Assembly (NCBI GenBank): GCA_032871835.1 | Contig: CM065297.1 | Span: 29,459,598 to 29,523,597 of the forward strand | Direction: 5' to 3' | DNA from: Dipteronia dyeriana | Lineage: Eukaryota > Streptophyta > Magnoliopsida > Sapindales > Sapindaceae | Length of the DNA: 64,000 bases | In this document: positions 11,701 to 23,285 of the stretch, piece after piece | How the letters are laid out: the number at the start of each line of letters is the position of its first letter | Numbering within the stretch: the first letter of the stretch is position 1 | Program-made: the position numbers and the translations under genes | Notes under the pieces: model-generated | The model's input: only the letters and a program-made list of their open reading frames with translations | Databases searched by the model: none | Told to the model about the DNA's origin: nothing

Positions 11701-12426
11701 GGAGAGTGAAAATTTCTCTTTGACCCTTGGCCAAATTTTACTATTAAAAACATATAACTGTCTCAGAGACCTCCAGCCAAGCTCCCGATCTGAAAAAGGT
11801 AGGACAACTCTTCTGCCCAGGTTCCTGGGTGATCTTGTTTAGCTCGTACCGCTCCCTCCACAGCACGAGAAAGCCAACCAGGTGCCTCCAGAAGCCGGGT
11901 GTTTGTTGGAGGGGAGCCAGCTGAAAGGCGTTGAGAGCTAGCCAAAGGGTGGGATAAAGAGGGAACCTTACCCCGTTCTCGAAGGTTACAACATGGATGG
12001 GGAGTACCCTTTGGGTGGGCTAAAGACATCATAATTTATATGGGGGACTGTGAGAGAGACGGTGTCAGGGATGCCGTATTTAGTCATCAAGTGGCTTATC
12101 GATTTTTGGTCAACGACAAAATCTGGAATTACCCTTAAGTTATACGGAGGACGTCTCTCTAGGGAAGGACCGACGACTGTGACCTGGTCCACTTAAGCGA
12201 AACCGACCCTATTCTCTACACCGGAGTCCTTATCGACCAAGTTCAAAGAATTGTCCAGCTAGTTAGAAAACCCAGTCCCGATGGCTACTTTTTGGTTCAA
12301 CCAACGATGTTGCAGGGACGGAAGACAGTCATCCCCACCTGGGTCTCGTCGAGCCCGTTTTCCGTGGGCGAGGCTTGAGACTTATGTGCCTTCAATAAGG
12401 AAGTCAATGGAGTCACGACTGGCCAT
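8708..12426 (-). pseudogene. Element F antisense gene (aORF), interrupted by a solo LTR
   Basis: The start ATG at 12426 encodes MASRDSIDFLIEGT, which aligns with the start in D (MSASTDSVDVLEEGS). Conserved blocks follow: KYGIPDTVSLTVPHINYDVF, LQLAPLQQTPGFWRHLVGF, KNKLNFIIPNPSRKDPAWKE, and the coiled-coil-like LQAEVDSSFSEGYFYTSYQV. The stop is at 8708-8710. Introns on the minus strand: 10208-10287 with a consensus GTAAGT donor, and 9605-9675. A solo LTR (10592-11749) is inserted just after the FIIP block, and stops and frameshifts are present elsewhere. This copy retains the start codon, both introns and the end of the gene. Function unknown. Confidence 0.78.
10592..11749 (-). mobile_element. 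Solo LTR inside the antisense gene of F
   Basis: One LTR in minus orientation: its plus-strand left end is TGTTAACTGAAAATTCGC and its right end CTATTAAAA (the expected CA end of the plus strand is mutated). It is flanked by perfect 5-bp duplications ACATA at 10587-10591 and 11750-11754. No internal element sequence remains, so a full element inserted and was later reduced by LTR-LTR recombination. It resembles the 3' LTR of F itself. Confidence 0.9.
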
Positions 12427-12810
12427 CGATATGGTAGAACAGGTTTTGAGGATTAAGAAGAATGGGAAATCGACAGAGGGTATCAAGAGAGAAGAAATCT
12501 GTAAATTCAAAATTCAGAGAAAGTGTGAAGAAACGGGCAGTAAGTTTGAATTTAAATAGAGGTTAGGGGTGTAATGACGTCGGCGATATCCTCGGAAAGA
12601 TCACCTCGAGCCCAGGAGAGAACCGTAACGCAGCTGGTTTTCCTCGAAGAACACACCAATTCAAGTTCGATACATCATTTGGGCAATTAATGAGAAGATT
12701 TCATTCAAGATTCTCAGTAATTATCTCATAACGGAAAAATTTCCCAATTAAACAGGGAATCTAACTCCAACCCCAACTCTACCTCCGATGTTCAAGTCAG
12801 AGGGGACTTC
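12427..12810 (-). promoter_or_regulatory. Upstream region of the F antisense gene, with TATA-like box
   Basis: TATTTAA (minus) at 12552-12558 in CTCTATTTAAATTC lies 126 bases before the ATG. The polypurine tract for the 3' LTR (AGAGGGGA, 12799-12806) is at the other end. I see no other gene here. Confidence 0.55.
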
Positions 12811-13951
12811 CGTTAATAGTAAAATTTGGGTAAGGGTCAAAAAGAAATTTTCCACTCTCCCAGCCCAAAGTCGACATTCATGAAACCCTGGATGTACCAT
12901 AAAACTACCCTGTAGAAGCACAGAGGGATCGCCGGGCTTCAGAACTATCAGGGAAGAAGCTAGGCACGACCAGGTCGAGCCTCTACGCAAACACTGGAAT
13001 CCAGGCTTCTCGAGGCCACCTACTTGGAAACCTCGGGCTTCTGGGGTCAGGCTCCTCAACCACCCCATGAAAGCCAGGGGGGTCACCAAGCTCAAGAAAC
13101 ATTCGTAAAAAGCCCGACAACCAAAGTAAGCCCACCTCCGGGTTAAGGCTTTTAGAGGTCAAACTTAATTCATAGCCTGAACGAGAACCCCACAAACCTC
13201 TCCAGGAGCCCGCTGTTTCCTTTACCGTACAAGGAGGAAGAAGGCCTCTAAGTAAATCAGATCCATGTTACCTCATAGGAATGCCTTCTAGGGATTCCAT
13301 TCCAAGCTTCCGAAAATGGAACCAAAGCATAGATCTACCTCTCTTTACGAAAACTACGAATGGCTAGCTCATCAACCTCCATGATGAATCACACCGTAAG
13401 TACGCACAAGAATATATCTACGTAACAACCAGCATTTACATGCAAGTCAAGTGTTTGATTCCAAAAAGGAAGCAAACTTATCTTCGTCAACAGTATCATC
13501 GCTTTCTCTATTCACTCGGAGTCAACGACTTTCAAATAGAGGATCCCGCCTGATAAGTTCAGAGAATCAAGGCGGGAGATATACCCATTCAAATTGATTC
13601 GGTCGTATATAAATATACCTAAAAAAAAGATATAGAGATTGAGTAGAAAAAGGAGAAGCACAGTGGGCCTGAATTCTGTGATCAGAACACGGCCATCGTC
13701 ATATCCACTATTCATCAAACACGAAGTCACCATCTTCCTACGTTATAGTGAGATAATGAGCGTATGAGAGGGAATTCTGTATACCACGAGTAATCAATAC
13801 TAAAGTCTCCATTTGCTATTGTTATACAGACATTCATTTTTATCTAAGCAGGTTAGGTATCAAAGGTACCGACCCCGGCCACCATCTCCGTGGTAGTGGT
13901 ATCGAGGGTGTTAGTGGGAATTTATCATCTTGAGTAAATTTCCTGTCAACA
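12811..13951 (+). mobile_element. 3' LTR of element F
   Basis: It starts CGTTAATAGTAAAATTTGG (initial T changed to C) right after the PPT context and ends AAATTTCCTGTCAACA, 1141 bp. TATAAATA lies at 13608-13615. Its last third matches the 5' LTR of element A and the solo LTR at 10592. Confidence 0.87.
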
Positions 13952-14049
13952 AATATTAATAATATATATTATATATTATATATTATATTATGTTTAAATA
14001 TAAATTAAAAAATATATAATAATGTTTATTAAAAATATATAATAATATC
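13952..14049. repeat. A/T-only linker between F and A
   Basis: About 98 bases with almost no G or C, dominated by TATAT-type repeats, between two LTR ends. It is probably simple-sequence DNA into which A inserted. Nothing else is seen. Confidence 0.7.
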
Positions 14050-15399
14050 TGTTAAAAGCAAAATTTGGCTAGGGGACCAAAGAGAAATTTTTCACTCTCC
14101 TAACCAGAGTCAAAGCTCGAGCTCGCCAGTCATTAGACCTCAGTCCCAAAGGACGAGTCATAGAACTGCCCCTCATAAGTGAGGAACGGTCATCGGGCTC
14201 CAGAACTACCAGGAATGAAGCTCGATATGACCAGGTAAGGCCCTTCACGCGAACACTTGAATTTGGGCAAAGCCTGATGCGCGGTTATCTAGGCTTCTCG
14301 AGATCACCTGTCCTGGAACCCCTTTCTCTAGGGCCTGGCTCCGGAACCGCCCCGTGAAATCATGGAAAGGTCTCCGAGCTTAGGAAGCATTTGAGGTGAA
14401 GCCAGACACAAACAAATTGAGCTCCTTCCAAATCAAGGCTTCCCGAAGTCGAGATTAATTCGTAACCTCTACAGAAGCCTGCTATCCTTTCTAGACATAA
14501 AAAAAGGGTCTTTAAGGGGATCAGATTCACGTTATAGCTGTGCTCCAATTCGCTAGGGAAAGCTTGAACTTATCTAGATAAGAAAGAGGATGCCCACATA
14601 AGCAGCACTACCTCTAATAAAATTCCACAAGGTCGTCTCGAGCTTTAAAGGATCAGGGAGGGTTATGTCAAAGCTTCTGAGACCAGAACTAAGGTATGGG
14701 TGTACCTCGCTCTGCGAAAAAATGAATGTCTAACTCGACGACCTCCATGAAGAATCATGCCATGAATGCACACAAGATCATATCTAAACTCCAACGAACA
14801 TTAAAACTCTACGTACACGTAAGGCAAGAGATTGAGTCCAAAAAAGAAACAAACTAATCTCCACCAAAGATATTCTCGAATCCGTTATTAACTCAAAGTC
14901 AATGATTTTTAAATAAATAATCCTGCCTGATAAGGAGGGAAGGGATTCAGAGAATCAAGGACTGAGATCCACAAGTTTAAACCATTCTGGCCATGTATAA
15001 AGGTGCCCAAGCATGATCGATATAAGGAGAATAAAATTTCGATAAAAGAAGAGCGACATAGAGAATTAAGAGTACACGAGAGGAAGAGAGAGTTAGAATT
15101 TGACCTAAATTCTGTAATCAGAACACGACCCCTATTATTATTTACTATTCAACAGGCACGAGGTTGCCACCTTACTGTATCCCAGATAGGTTAAGAGTGT
15201 TTAGGAATCTATTTGTACAATATTTATAGCTGATAATAAAGTCATTACATTCTTGTCTTTATTGCACTTAGATTCATATATCCATCTTTATTCAATCAGG
15301 TTAGGTGCATAAGGTACCAACCCTGATCATCGCCTAAGTGATAGTGGTATCGAGGGTGTTAACTGGAATTTCTCATCTTGAGTAAATTCCATGTTAACA
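14050..15399 (+). mobile_element. 5' LTR of element A
   Basis: It starts TGTTAAAAGCAAAATTTGG and ends AAATTCCATGTTAACA, 1350 bp, directly before a 5-base spacer and the primer-binding site. A TATA-like TATAAAG is at 14996-15002. It is longer than the G, D, B and C LTRs. Confidence 0.87.
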
Positions 15400-15404
15400 C
15401 TTTC

Positions 15405-15422
15405 TGGCACCGTCTATGGGAA
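15405..15422 (+). promoter_or_regulatory. Primer-binding site of element A
   Basis: TGGCACCGTCTATGGGAA follows the LTR after CTTTC. The first nine bases differ by one from TGGCGCCGT, the complement of the tRNA-Asp 3' end; the rest does not match tRNA-Asp, so the primer is uncertain. Confidence 0.75.
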
Positions 15423-15470
15423 CTAACCCACACTGTAATTTTTACACTTACAAGTTAGTTTGCAGTAATC

Positions 15471-17548
15471 ATGAGGCTTCGCTCTTCTCAAGGACAGCCC
15501 AAAACCTAAGGAAATCCATCTACCCCCTCAACCCAGAAAGGCCAGGAAAAGGGAAAGAAATCCTAGGTCCATAAGCCAGCCTCGCATCAGCTAGGTTTAG
15601 AGCAGGCTCTAACACCTCTAGCGATGGACCCAGCTGTGATCAATCAACACGCAGCAGCCATTGTGGAAAATATCTGCCTCCGCCTGGCAGCATAAGGAAT
15701 TGATCCTCAACTGGTAGATCTAGGAATCCGAGGAGAAGCGAGCTGACCCGCTGCTAGACAGTCTGCTTTTGATCGATTGGGACCCACCCTCCTCACTGAT
15801 CCCTGCCTACCACCGGACAAGGCCTACAACTTCCATCCAGGAAAGGCTAGGGCCTATGCCCCTAGTCCCGGACAGGCCGACCAACTATCAACCTAGACAG
15901 GTTAAGTCGACAGCCGATGTTCCACCAAGGGCACCTCACAACCCTCATCGACCAGCGACTACCAGAAGGAAACCTCAAGTTGAAACCTAAGGTAGCTGGC
16001 AAACCGCGCAAGCAGACCCCGTCACCGGGGGATTCGATAGCGAGAGCTCTGAGGTCTATTCTAAGAAGTATGGAAATAAGCGCCTAAGGATCCAGCTTGT
16101 TAAGATTTAGGAGGAAATCCAATAAATGAAAAAAATGGAAGGGTAAAGAGGTCAAAAAAGACCCCCTGAGCGAGATGAACACCCCATTTACTAGAAGAAT
16201 CTGATAGGCAGAGCTCCCACCAAAATTTAAGATGCCATCAGACAAGTTCTCCGGCACGAAGGATCCTTTGAACCTTTTGGAGAGCTTCATCCAACAGATG
16301 GAAGTCCAGATCATAACCCTGGCCGCTATGTGCTGGATCTTCCTCACTACACTAACCGACTACGCCAAGACCTGGTTCAGAAAGCTACCCGCGGGCAGTG
16401 TGGATTCCTTCACAAAGCTTCCAACTGATTTCTGCTCATAATTCCAAGGATTCAAACCCCGGATGAAGGATCCCATCAACTTGCAGTACATGATTCAGTA
16501 GAGGGGGGAAACCCTTCTGGCTTACGTGGAGCGGTTCCATAAAGATGTGTCTTCACTGAGAAAGAGACCCTTACCAATTTCAGGTGAAACCTGTGTGTGG
16601 GTAAGCTATTCAGATCCTTTGCCAAATGACCACCGGAGACCTACCAAGAGGCCTATGATTGGGCTCTTGAGCAAGTCAAAGTTGATAAAGAGCTCAATGT
16701 CAAAATGAAGTATGACGGCGTGAGAACAGTAAAACGGCAGAATAAGGAAACTCTAACCTGAACCAGTTCAGAAAATCAAAACAAACCTCTCAACAGGTCA
16801 ACCTTCTGTTTTCCCATTGCTCAAACCAAGCAATAAAGGAACCCAACAATGTGAAACCCTCTACGGACTACGCCTCCTCCCAGGACAGTAGCCCTTATCA
16901 CGTAAGATGAGAGAGGATACGATCGCTACACCCCCTTAAATATATCCCGTGAAACGATCTACCTCGCCATCTGGGATAAGGGGATACTTCAAAACACCCG
17001 CACCCATGAAAGACCACGTCGATAAGAGAAGCTGGTATAAGTACTGTGACTTTCGTGAAGACGTGGGCCATAACACTTCAGAGTACTATAACGTATACAA
17101 CCACATCGAGGCTTTGATAAGGGGAAGATGCTTGATAGAGTTCTTGCAGCAAGTTAGAGACAACATTCAGACTGAGAAGGAAGTACAAGCTAAGATCCGC
17201 AAGCATGTCGAGAAGAGAAAAGGGGAGCATGCAGATCTGATGCAACAAATCTAGGTGATACATACCATCAACAAAAGTCCTACATTGGCTAGCGACTCTA
17301 ATAATTCCAAGAAAAACCATAGGAGGAAGGTCTCTCTTGTAGATGAAGGGCAAGGTATCTTCAAGGTCGATCAAATCCTGGCTGACCCTTCTCATTCGGC
17401 GTAGATTATTTTCACCGAGACGGATGTCTACAATATAGTGCAACCTCATGACAATCCCATGGTGGTCACGGTATAAACTGTCCAACTGCATGGTCTATCG
17501 CGTGCTTGTTGACACGGGCATTAGCGTCAACATCCTCTTTAAAGATAC
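15471..17548 (+). pseudogene. gag: Element A gag and start of protease
   Basis: Gag forms the particle shell. It starts MRLRSSQGQPK at 15471, like D and B. The retrotransposon-gag region is around 16232-16440 (MPSDKFSGTKDPLNLL, TTLTDYAKTWFRKLP). A knuckle-like motif near 17040-17090 reads CDFREDVGHNTSEYY: the second ligand (His in C) is Arg and the last Cys is Tyr. Protease begins near 17490 (VLVDTGIS, active Asp in DTG) and is cut by element B at 17548. Many stops lie between 15500 and 16080, and the frame changes repeatedly. Confidence 0.82.
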
Positions 17549-18722
17549 TGTTGACAGGAAACTTGCTCGGGATGAAAAATTCCTATTAACACCCTCGAGA
17601 CCACTACAACGGGAGTGGTGACCAGGGTTGGTACCGTTGATACCTGACCTGTTTTAGAGGTAAACGAGAGGCTGGATTTCAAGAATACAAATGATAGCTT
17701 TTATTATTGATTACTTGTTTTGGTATACAGATTTCTCTCTCATATGCTCACAGTCTCTCTAGGATCTAAGAAGGTGATAACTTCGTGCTTGTCGAATAGT
17801 GGAAACAAAGGTGGCCGTGTTCTGAACATAGAATTTAGGCCTTTCCCTTTTCTTTTCTTCTATCTGTCGTTCTTCTTTTATTTTTCGTCTACCTCTACTT
17901 CTCTTTCTTTTTTGTATATCATGCTTGGCCTTATTTATATCTGGTCCAAGTAGGTTTGAATTCGCTGATATCCCGCCACGATCCTATAAATCTGTTACCT
18001 CCTTATCGGGCGGGATCCTTTATCTAAAAGTTGTTGACCTCGAGTAAATAGCAGAAACGAGGATATTGTTAACGAAAATGAGTTTGTTTCCTTTTAGGAA
18101 TCAAAATCTTGACTCACATATAAACAGAATTAAAGATATGATCTTGTATGTTATCTCGACATGGCTTTTCACGGAAGTCACCGAGCTAGCTGCCTGTCGT
18201 CTCATCGAGCGAAGTAGATCCATGCTTCAACTCTGTTCTTAGAAGCTCGGGATGGATGTTCCCTGATCCTTGGGAGCTTGAGGTGTCCTTGTAGACATTC
18301 CTAGGAGGTAGCCGAGGTAGTGTAGATTTAGGCGCGATCCCTCTTCATGCCCATCAGGGACAGCGGGCTTCTGAAGAGGTTGGCAGGTTTCTGTCTAAGA
18401 CTACTGTTAAGTTTGTCCTCCGAAAGTCTTAACCCAAAGGAAACCCACTTTACTTGTCGGGCTTCTCTTGAATGCCTCTTAAGCTTGGAGACCCCCGCTA
18501 GCTTTCATTGGGTGGTTGAGGAGCTCGTCCTCAAGAACCGAGGTTCCTAGATAGGTGGCCTGAAGAAGCCTGGGTTCCAGTGTTCGTGTAAGGGCCCTTC
18601 CTGCTCTTAAGGGGCATCTTTATGGTCTATTCGGGCTTCATGAACGTCGATTATGGGCTTTGGCTTGTGGTGGGTAAGTGAAAAATTTCTCTTTGACCCC
18701 CGGTCAAATTTTACTATTAACA
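17549..18722 (-). mobile_element. 3' LTR of element B
   Basis: The plus-strand left end is TGTTGACAGGAAACTTGC and the right end TTTTACTATTAACA, 1174 bp. TATAAATA (minus) lies at 17932-17939. The polypurine tract context follows at once to the right (GAAGTCCCCTCTGACTTGAA). Confidence 0.92.
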
Positions 18723-19094
18723 GAAGTCCCCTCTGACTTGAACACCGGAGGTAGAGTTGGGGTTAGTGTCAGATTCCTTGTTTAATTAGAGAATTTCCCC
18801 GTTATAGAAATAATCAATGAGAGCGAAATCTTCTCATTAATTGTCCAATATTGAATTTGAACTAGTGTTTTCTTCTAGGAGAGAACGGCTACAAAACAGC
18901 TCTCTCCGTGACCTTAGGTGATCTTTCCGAGGATATCTTCGACATCATTATCCTTATCTTCTATTTAAACCCAGCCTTACCATCACTTCTTTCACAAATT
19001 CTCAATTTTAAAATTTTCAAACTCCTTCTTTCTTGCTACACTCTATCGATTTCCCCTTATCTTTCGCTTCCTTTCAGGTTCTCCTCACCCATCA
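18723..19094 (+). promoter_or_regulatory. Promoter region of the antisense gene of B
   Basis: TATTTAAA at 18962-18969 lies 126 bases before the ATG at 19095, the same spacing as in F. A decayed inverted repeat (AATGAGA...TCTCATT) lies near 18817-18838. A pyrimidine-rich leader fills 18975-19090. Confidence 0.6.
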
Positions 19095-21664
19095 ATGTCG
19101 AATTCCTCATATAGCATCGAAGCCTTGGTCTAGGGCACTGGAGGCTCTAACCTGGTTCCTCAAAAACGGGTGCGAGGAATTTCGAGTGACAAGGACTCCT
19201 CTCTGATCCGTCAGCACTGTCATTCCAAAAGGAACGTTTATATTGGCTCCGGCTTAACGAACCGGCTTAACACTCTAAACTTAGTTGACAAGGATTCTAA
19301 TACTTGGGAGAGGGCCGACGCTATGGGGAAGGCTCTGGTTACAGTGGCAGAGCTTCCTTCAACGATGATCCATCCTTTCGAACCCAGGGTAATTCTTGAT
19401 TCCACTGTTGATCCTCAGTCGATTAGTCACCTTTGGGATAATTACGGCATCCCTAACACCGTCTCCCTCACAGTCCCCCACAGAAATTATAACGTCTTCA
19501 GCCTATCCAAAGACGTACTTCCCATTCACGTCGTATCCTTCGACAATAGGGTGAGGCTTCATCTTCATCCTACCCTTTTCTCAAAGTCTTTCAGCTGGCA
19601 CCACTGTAACTAACGCCCGGCTTTTGGAGGCACCCAGTCGGCCTCCTCATGCCATGGAGGGAGCAGTGCGAGATGAGCAGTATAACTAGAGAGTCTGGAG
19701 CAGAGGGGCTTGCTTTCCTTTTTCAAATAGGGAGCTTGGCTGGGGTCCCTCGAGGTCAATTTTACGCCAAAGCCAAGAACAAATTTAATTTTATCATCCC
19801 TAGGGCTTCAAGGAAAGACCCCACTTGGAAAGAATAGTGGGTGCTAGCAGGGGGAGACTGGGAGAGCTCTGTTTTCATCGGCGGACATGAACTCGTGGTC
19901 CCTACTGCTTTCAGTGACAAACCATCATGGGGTCAGGACTCCTTACCCGCTGAGTCTGAGGCTGTGTTGAAGACCATCTTAGCCAGAAATTATTTAAATT
20001 TAAAGTTTCCAACAACTGACCCCTTCGACCCCCACAGAGTGAACAAGTACCAGCGGATCTCTAATCCTCGTAAGTATCTTGCTCTATCACGCTTTTGGGT
20101 TGTCGAATGGTTCAGTTTTGATGCTCTTAACCTCTTTTTTAACAGTGTTTGTTATTGCTCCAGCTTCTAGCAAAGCCCGAAGAGCTCGGACCCCTCATCA
20201 TCTTTCTAAATCGCCCCCAGAAGCTTTCTCGGCTACTTTGAAAAAGGTGGGGTCAACCATTAAGGCTGTTACCTTGCTCATTCCTACTCCATCGCCTTTC
20301 TATGTGAAGTCCAAGATGGCTATTCTTGCTTCTCAGGCAGCAAAGGCTCTAAACTGAGGAGGGCCCACTTTCTAAGCCACTGATAAATCCATTTCTGCCC
20401 CTCACCAGTGGTTTCTGCTTCAATTGATGCTTCCTCGGTCTTATCATCTCTTTCTACTGATCCAGCTACCTCCCGGGTAGTTCAGGTTCCCAAGGATTCT
20501 GAGGCCGGTACTCTTGAGATCTCCCCCTCTCACCCCACCAACAGTCGAGCTCGGCTGGTCAGGACGAGGTCCTGAAGTAATTCATTGCATCTTGTCCAGG
20601 TGGCAAGCTTTCTATGATGACCTCGATGCCCGTACATATCTTGGTAACCAAAGGGTCTGCTCTTCTAGCCGAGGTAATCGTCGCTTTTACTTCCTCATTC
20701 AGTAGCTTGATTTATCATTTCCTAACATGAGTTCCTTTTATAGGCCTTCCAGTTTCAAGTAGCCATGGGACATCAGGTGGCTTCTCTCCACGACCGGGCA
20801 GCTAAGGCTAAGGCTGAGGCTGAACGACCCATGGGGTTGCTGGCACGGGCTCAAACCCTGGTCTAAGAGATGACCTCTGGCCAGAGGGGAATGGAAACAC
20901 AGCTGGCTGAGCTCCAGTACGATAGCGAGAGGTTGAAGCGGGACTTTGATATGGAAACTATCTGGTCGAAACGATGAGCCAGCCAGCGGGATGACTGAAG
21001 GGAGAGGCTCAAGCACTGGATGTCTAGAACCAAGCTCTGCAGGCCCACGTTACCAACCTTCAAGCCGAGGTGAAAGCCTCTTTCAATGAGGGGTATTTCT
21101 ATGCCTCCTATCAGATTGCGGAAGCCCTCCCCCATCTATTTGATCTCTCTAGCATCGCCGTATGGACAGGGAAGAGGTTATGTAACGAGCTGTAGAGATG
21201 TCTCGCCCCAAAAATGATGTAGCTGGTCCTTCTACTTGGGAGGGAGTTGGGAAGCAGTTTGAAATGCTAAATCTGCCTCCTATTGTTTCGACCTTCCCAG
21301 CGTTTGGTCCTGGCAAATCCTTGAGGAGGGTCCAACCCGAGAAGCTAGAAGGAGACCTTGCTGAAGGTCGGGATCCTTCCATGGTGCTCTTAGGAGTTGA
21401 GTCAACAGAAGGCAGGATTATGCCCCAGTCAGTAGCCAGCCTTCTTGATGCTGCCATACCGTTTGAGGTTAAGACGGTGATCGATAAAGTCGTGGAGGAG
21501 GACCCTGTTTACCCTGAAGTAGCCAAGGCGAATCCCAATGGGGAGGTGGCAAATGTGGTAGATGTAGCTGACCGGGATGAGCTACACCAAAGAGGGGACC
21601 AGGAGGCGAGGTTCATTCTGTGGAAGATGAGGCTGAAGGTCATCAGGAAGATGAGGAAGTTTGA
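19095..21664 (+). pseudogene. Element B antisense gene (aORF), two introns visible
   Basis: Best copy for reading gene structure. It starts MSNSSYSIEALV at 19095. Exon 1 holds ESTVDPQ-like and IPNTVSLTVPHRNYNVF blocks, GVPRGQFYAKAKNKFNFIIP and TTDPFDPHRVNKY. Intron 1 is 20070-20145 (GTAAGT ... TTTAACAG); exon 2 is Ser/Pro-rich with KSKMAILASQAAKALN; intron 2 is 20674-20743 (70 bp, GTAATC ... TTATAG). Exon 3 is coiled-coil-like (ARAQTLV, ELQYDSERLKRDF), then a stretch with SLLDAAIPFEVKTVIDKVVE and an acidic tail, stop near 21664. In-frame stops at 19131, in exon 2 and in exon 3 disable it. AATAAA at 21834-21839 would end the transcript. No enzyme motif is seen; function unknown. Confidence 0.8.
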
Positions 21665-22444
21665 ATTCTCGCTCTCGTAATTCATTTTGAATGCCCGAAA
21701 AAGAGGGGTGAGCATCCCATATTTAACCGTGTTTGATCCTTTATCATTTCATTTTCTTTTTTGTAGCCCGTAATCAGGGATTGGGCTCCATGCCTAATGT
21801 AGCCTTATTGGGGAATAGGCTCCCCCATTTATTAATAAAGCTTAACTTGAGATCTGGTTCCCATTTTGACTTACATGTACTTCCTTCTTTCCTGATCTCC
21901 CTCTAGGTTCAGCCTTTGTTGCAAATCGACTTAGCTTGGGAAGAAAAAACAAGATAAGAACATTGCTTAAACGTGAAAGCAGATAACTAGCTCGGGCTTT
22001 CTGACTACCAAGACTTATAACTTAACGTCTTCAGTCGATAGTCCCCTGTTTGATCGTAGACATGTACTTGCTTATTTCCTGATCTTCCTCTAGCTTCAGC
22101 CTCTGTTGCAAATCGACTTAGCTTGGGAAGAAAAAACAAGATAATAACATTGCTTAAACGTGAAAGCAGACAACTAGCTTGGGCTTTCTGACTACCAAGA
22201 CTTATAGCTTACCGTCTTTAGTCGATAGTCCCCTGTTTGATCGTAGACCTGTTATAGTGAGCAATCACGCGTACAGGGAAGATTAGTAATAAGTAATAAC
22301 TGGGGTATTTATAGTTTTAGTAAATTGAGCCCTCCATCCTTGAGCCCCTTTCATGGGATTGTAGCCAAATGGAGGTATCAAGTAAAGAACTGTTTAGCCC
22401 TCTCTTAGGCTAGGGATCAGGGAGAGCTTCCGCGCTCTTAAACT
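21665..22444 (+). other. 3' flank of the antisense gene with AATAAA and a 187-bp tandem duplication
   Basis: AATAAA is at 21834-21839. A segment is present twice in tandem, 21874-22060 and 22061-22247, each beginning CATGTACTT and ending TTTGATCGTAGA. The other elements have one copy. No coding sequence is supported. Confidence 0.75.
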
Positions 22445-23090
22445 TGAATCCTTCTTGGTGGTAATAGCCCGACCAAGGCATCAGGAGGGCTTATCTAGTA
22501 TTTCATGGTCTTGAAATATGGATGGAAACTATGCTGTTACACTCAGACTTATCTTAGGGGCAGTTGCCCGGCTAAGGCATCAAGAGGGCTATCTAGCTAT
22601 TTCTTGGCCATGAAATCTGGATGGCAACTATGCTCTTACATTCAGACTTATCTTGGCGGTGGTAGCCCAACCAAGGAATCAGGAGGGCTATCTAGCAATT
22701 TCCTAGTCTTGAGATCTGGATGGCAACTATGCTTTTACACTCAGACCTTTCTTAGGGGTGGTAGCCCGACCAAGGCATTAGGAGGGCTATCTAGCTATTT
22801 CCTGATCTTGAGATCTGGATGGAAACTATGCTCTTACACTCAGACCCTTCTTAGGGGTGGTAGCCTGACCAAGGAATCAGGAGGGCTATCTAGCTATTTC
22901 CTGGTCTTGAGATCTGGATAGCAACTATACTCTTACACTCAGACCCTTCTTGGGGGTGGTAGCCCGACCAAGGCATCATGAGGGCTATCTAGCTATTTCC
23001 GGGTCTTGAGATCTGGATGACAACTATGCTCTTACACTCAGACCCTTCTTGGCGGGGGATAATGCCCGACCGAGGCATCATGAGTGGCTA
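22445..23090 (+). repeat. 99-bp tandem repeat, about 6-7 copies (element B)
   Basis: CAGAC marks recur at 22544, 22643, 22742, 22841, 22940 and 23039, exactly 99 bases apart. The plus-strand frame stays open over four units (22505-22921) with a 33-residue period (SGWQLCSYTQTLLRGGSPTK-like). Exact multiples of three keep this frame without proving that it is translated. Confidence 0.92.
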
Positions 23091-23202
23091 AGGGGCTTCC
23101 TTGACCTACCCTTGGTCTTGGGATGATAATGTCGAATTTCCCATGTAGATCCAAATCATTGTAGAGCATAGTTGAAGATGGAGAAAATAAGAAAAAACAG
23201 GC

Positions 23203-23208
23203 TTTATT
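23203..23208 (-). promoter_or_regulatory. AATAAA signal after pol (element B)
   Basis: AATAAA on the minus strand, about 80 bases after the integrase stop, in the same context as in G, C and D. Confidence 0.5.
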
Positions 23209-23285
23209 GATATGAAGGATGGAGTACATTATTGTCGGAGTTAAAAAGAAACTAGGTGGAGGCTGCCTGTTCATGAGTCCCATGT

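Larger units (their letters stand above)
8496..13951 (+). mobile_element. Element F: remnant with antisense gene and 3' LTR
   Basis: F starts abruptly inside the 3' flank of the antisense gene; gag, pol and the 5' LTR are gone. It keeps the antisense gene (minus strand), its promoter region and a 3' LTR ending at 13951. A solo LTR interrupts the gene. The left breakpoint near 8496 shows no LTR end, so it reflects deletion or recombination rather than integration. Confidence 0.82.

Noticed and set aside
14050..15399. A's 5' LTR as the missing partner of F's 3' LTR in one element
   Set aside because: The primer-binding site lies to its right and gag follows, and an A/T linker separates it from F's LTR, so these are two elements side by side.
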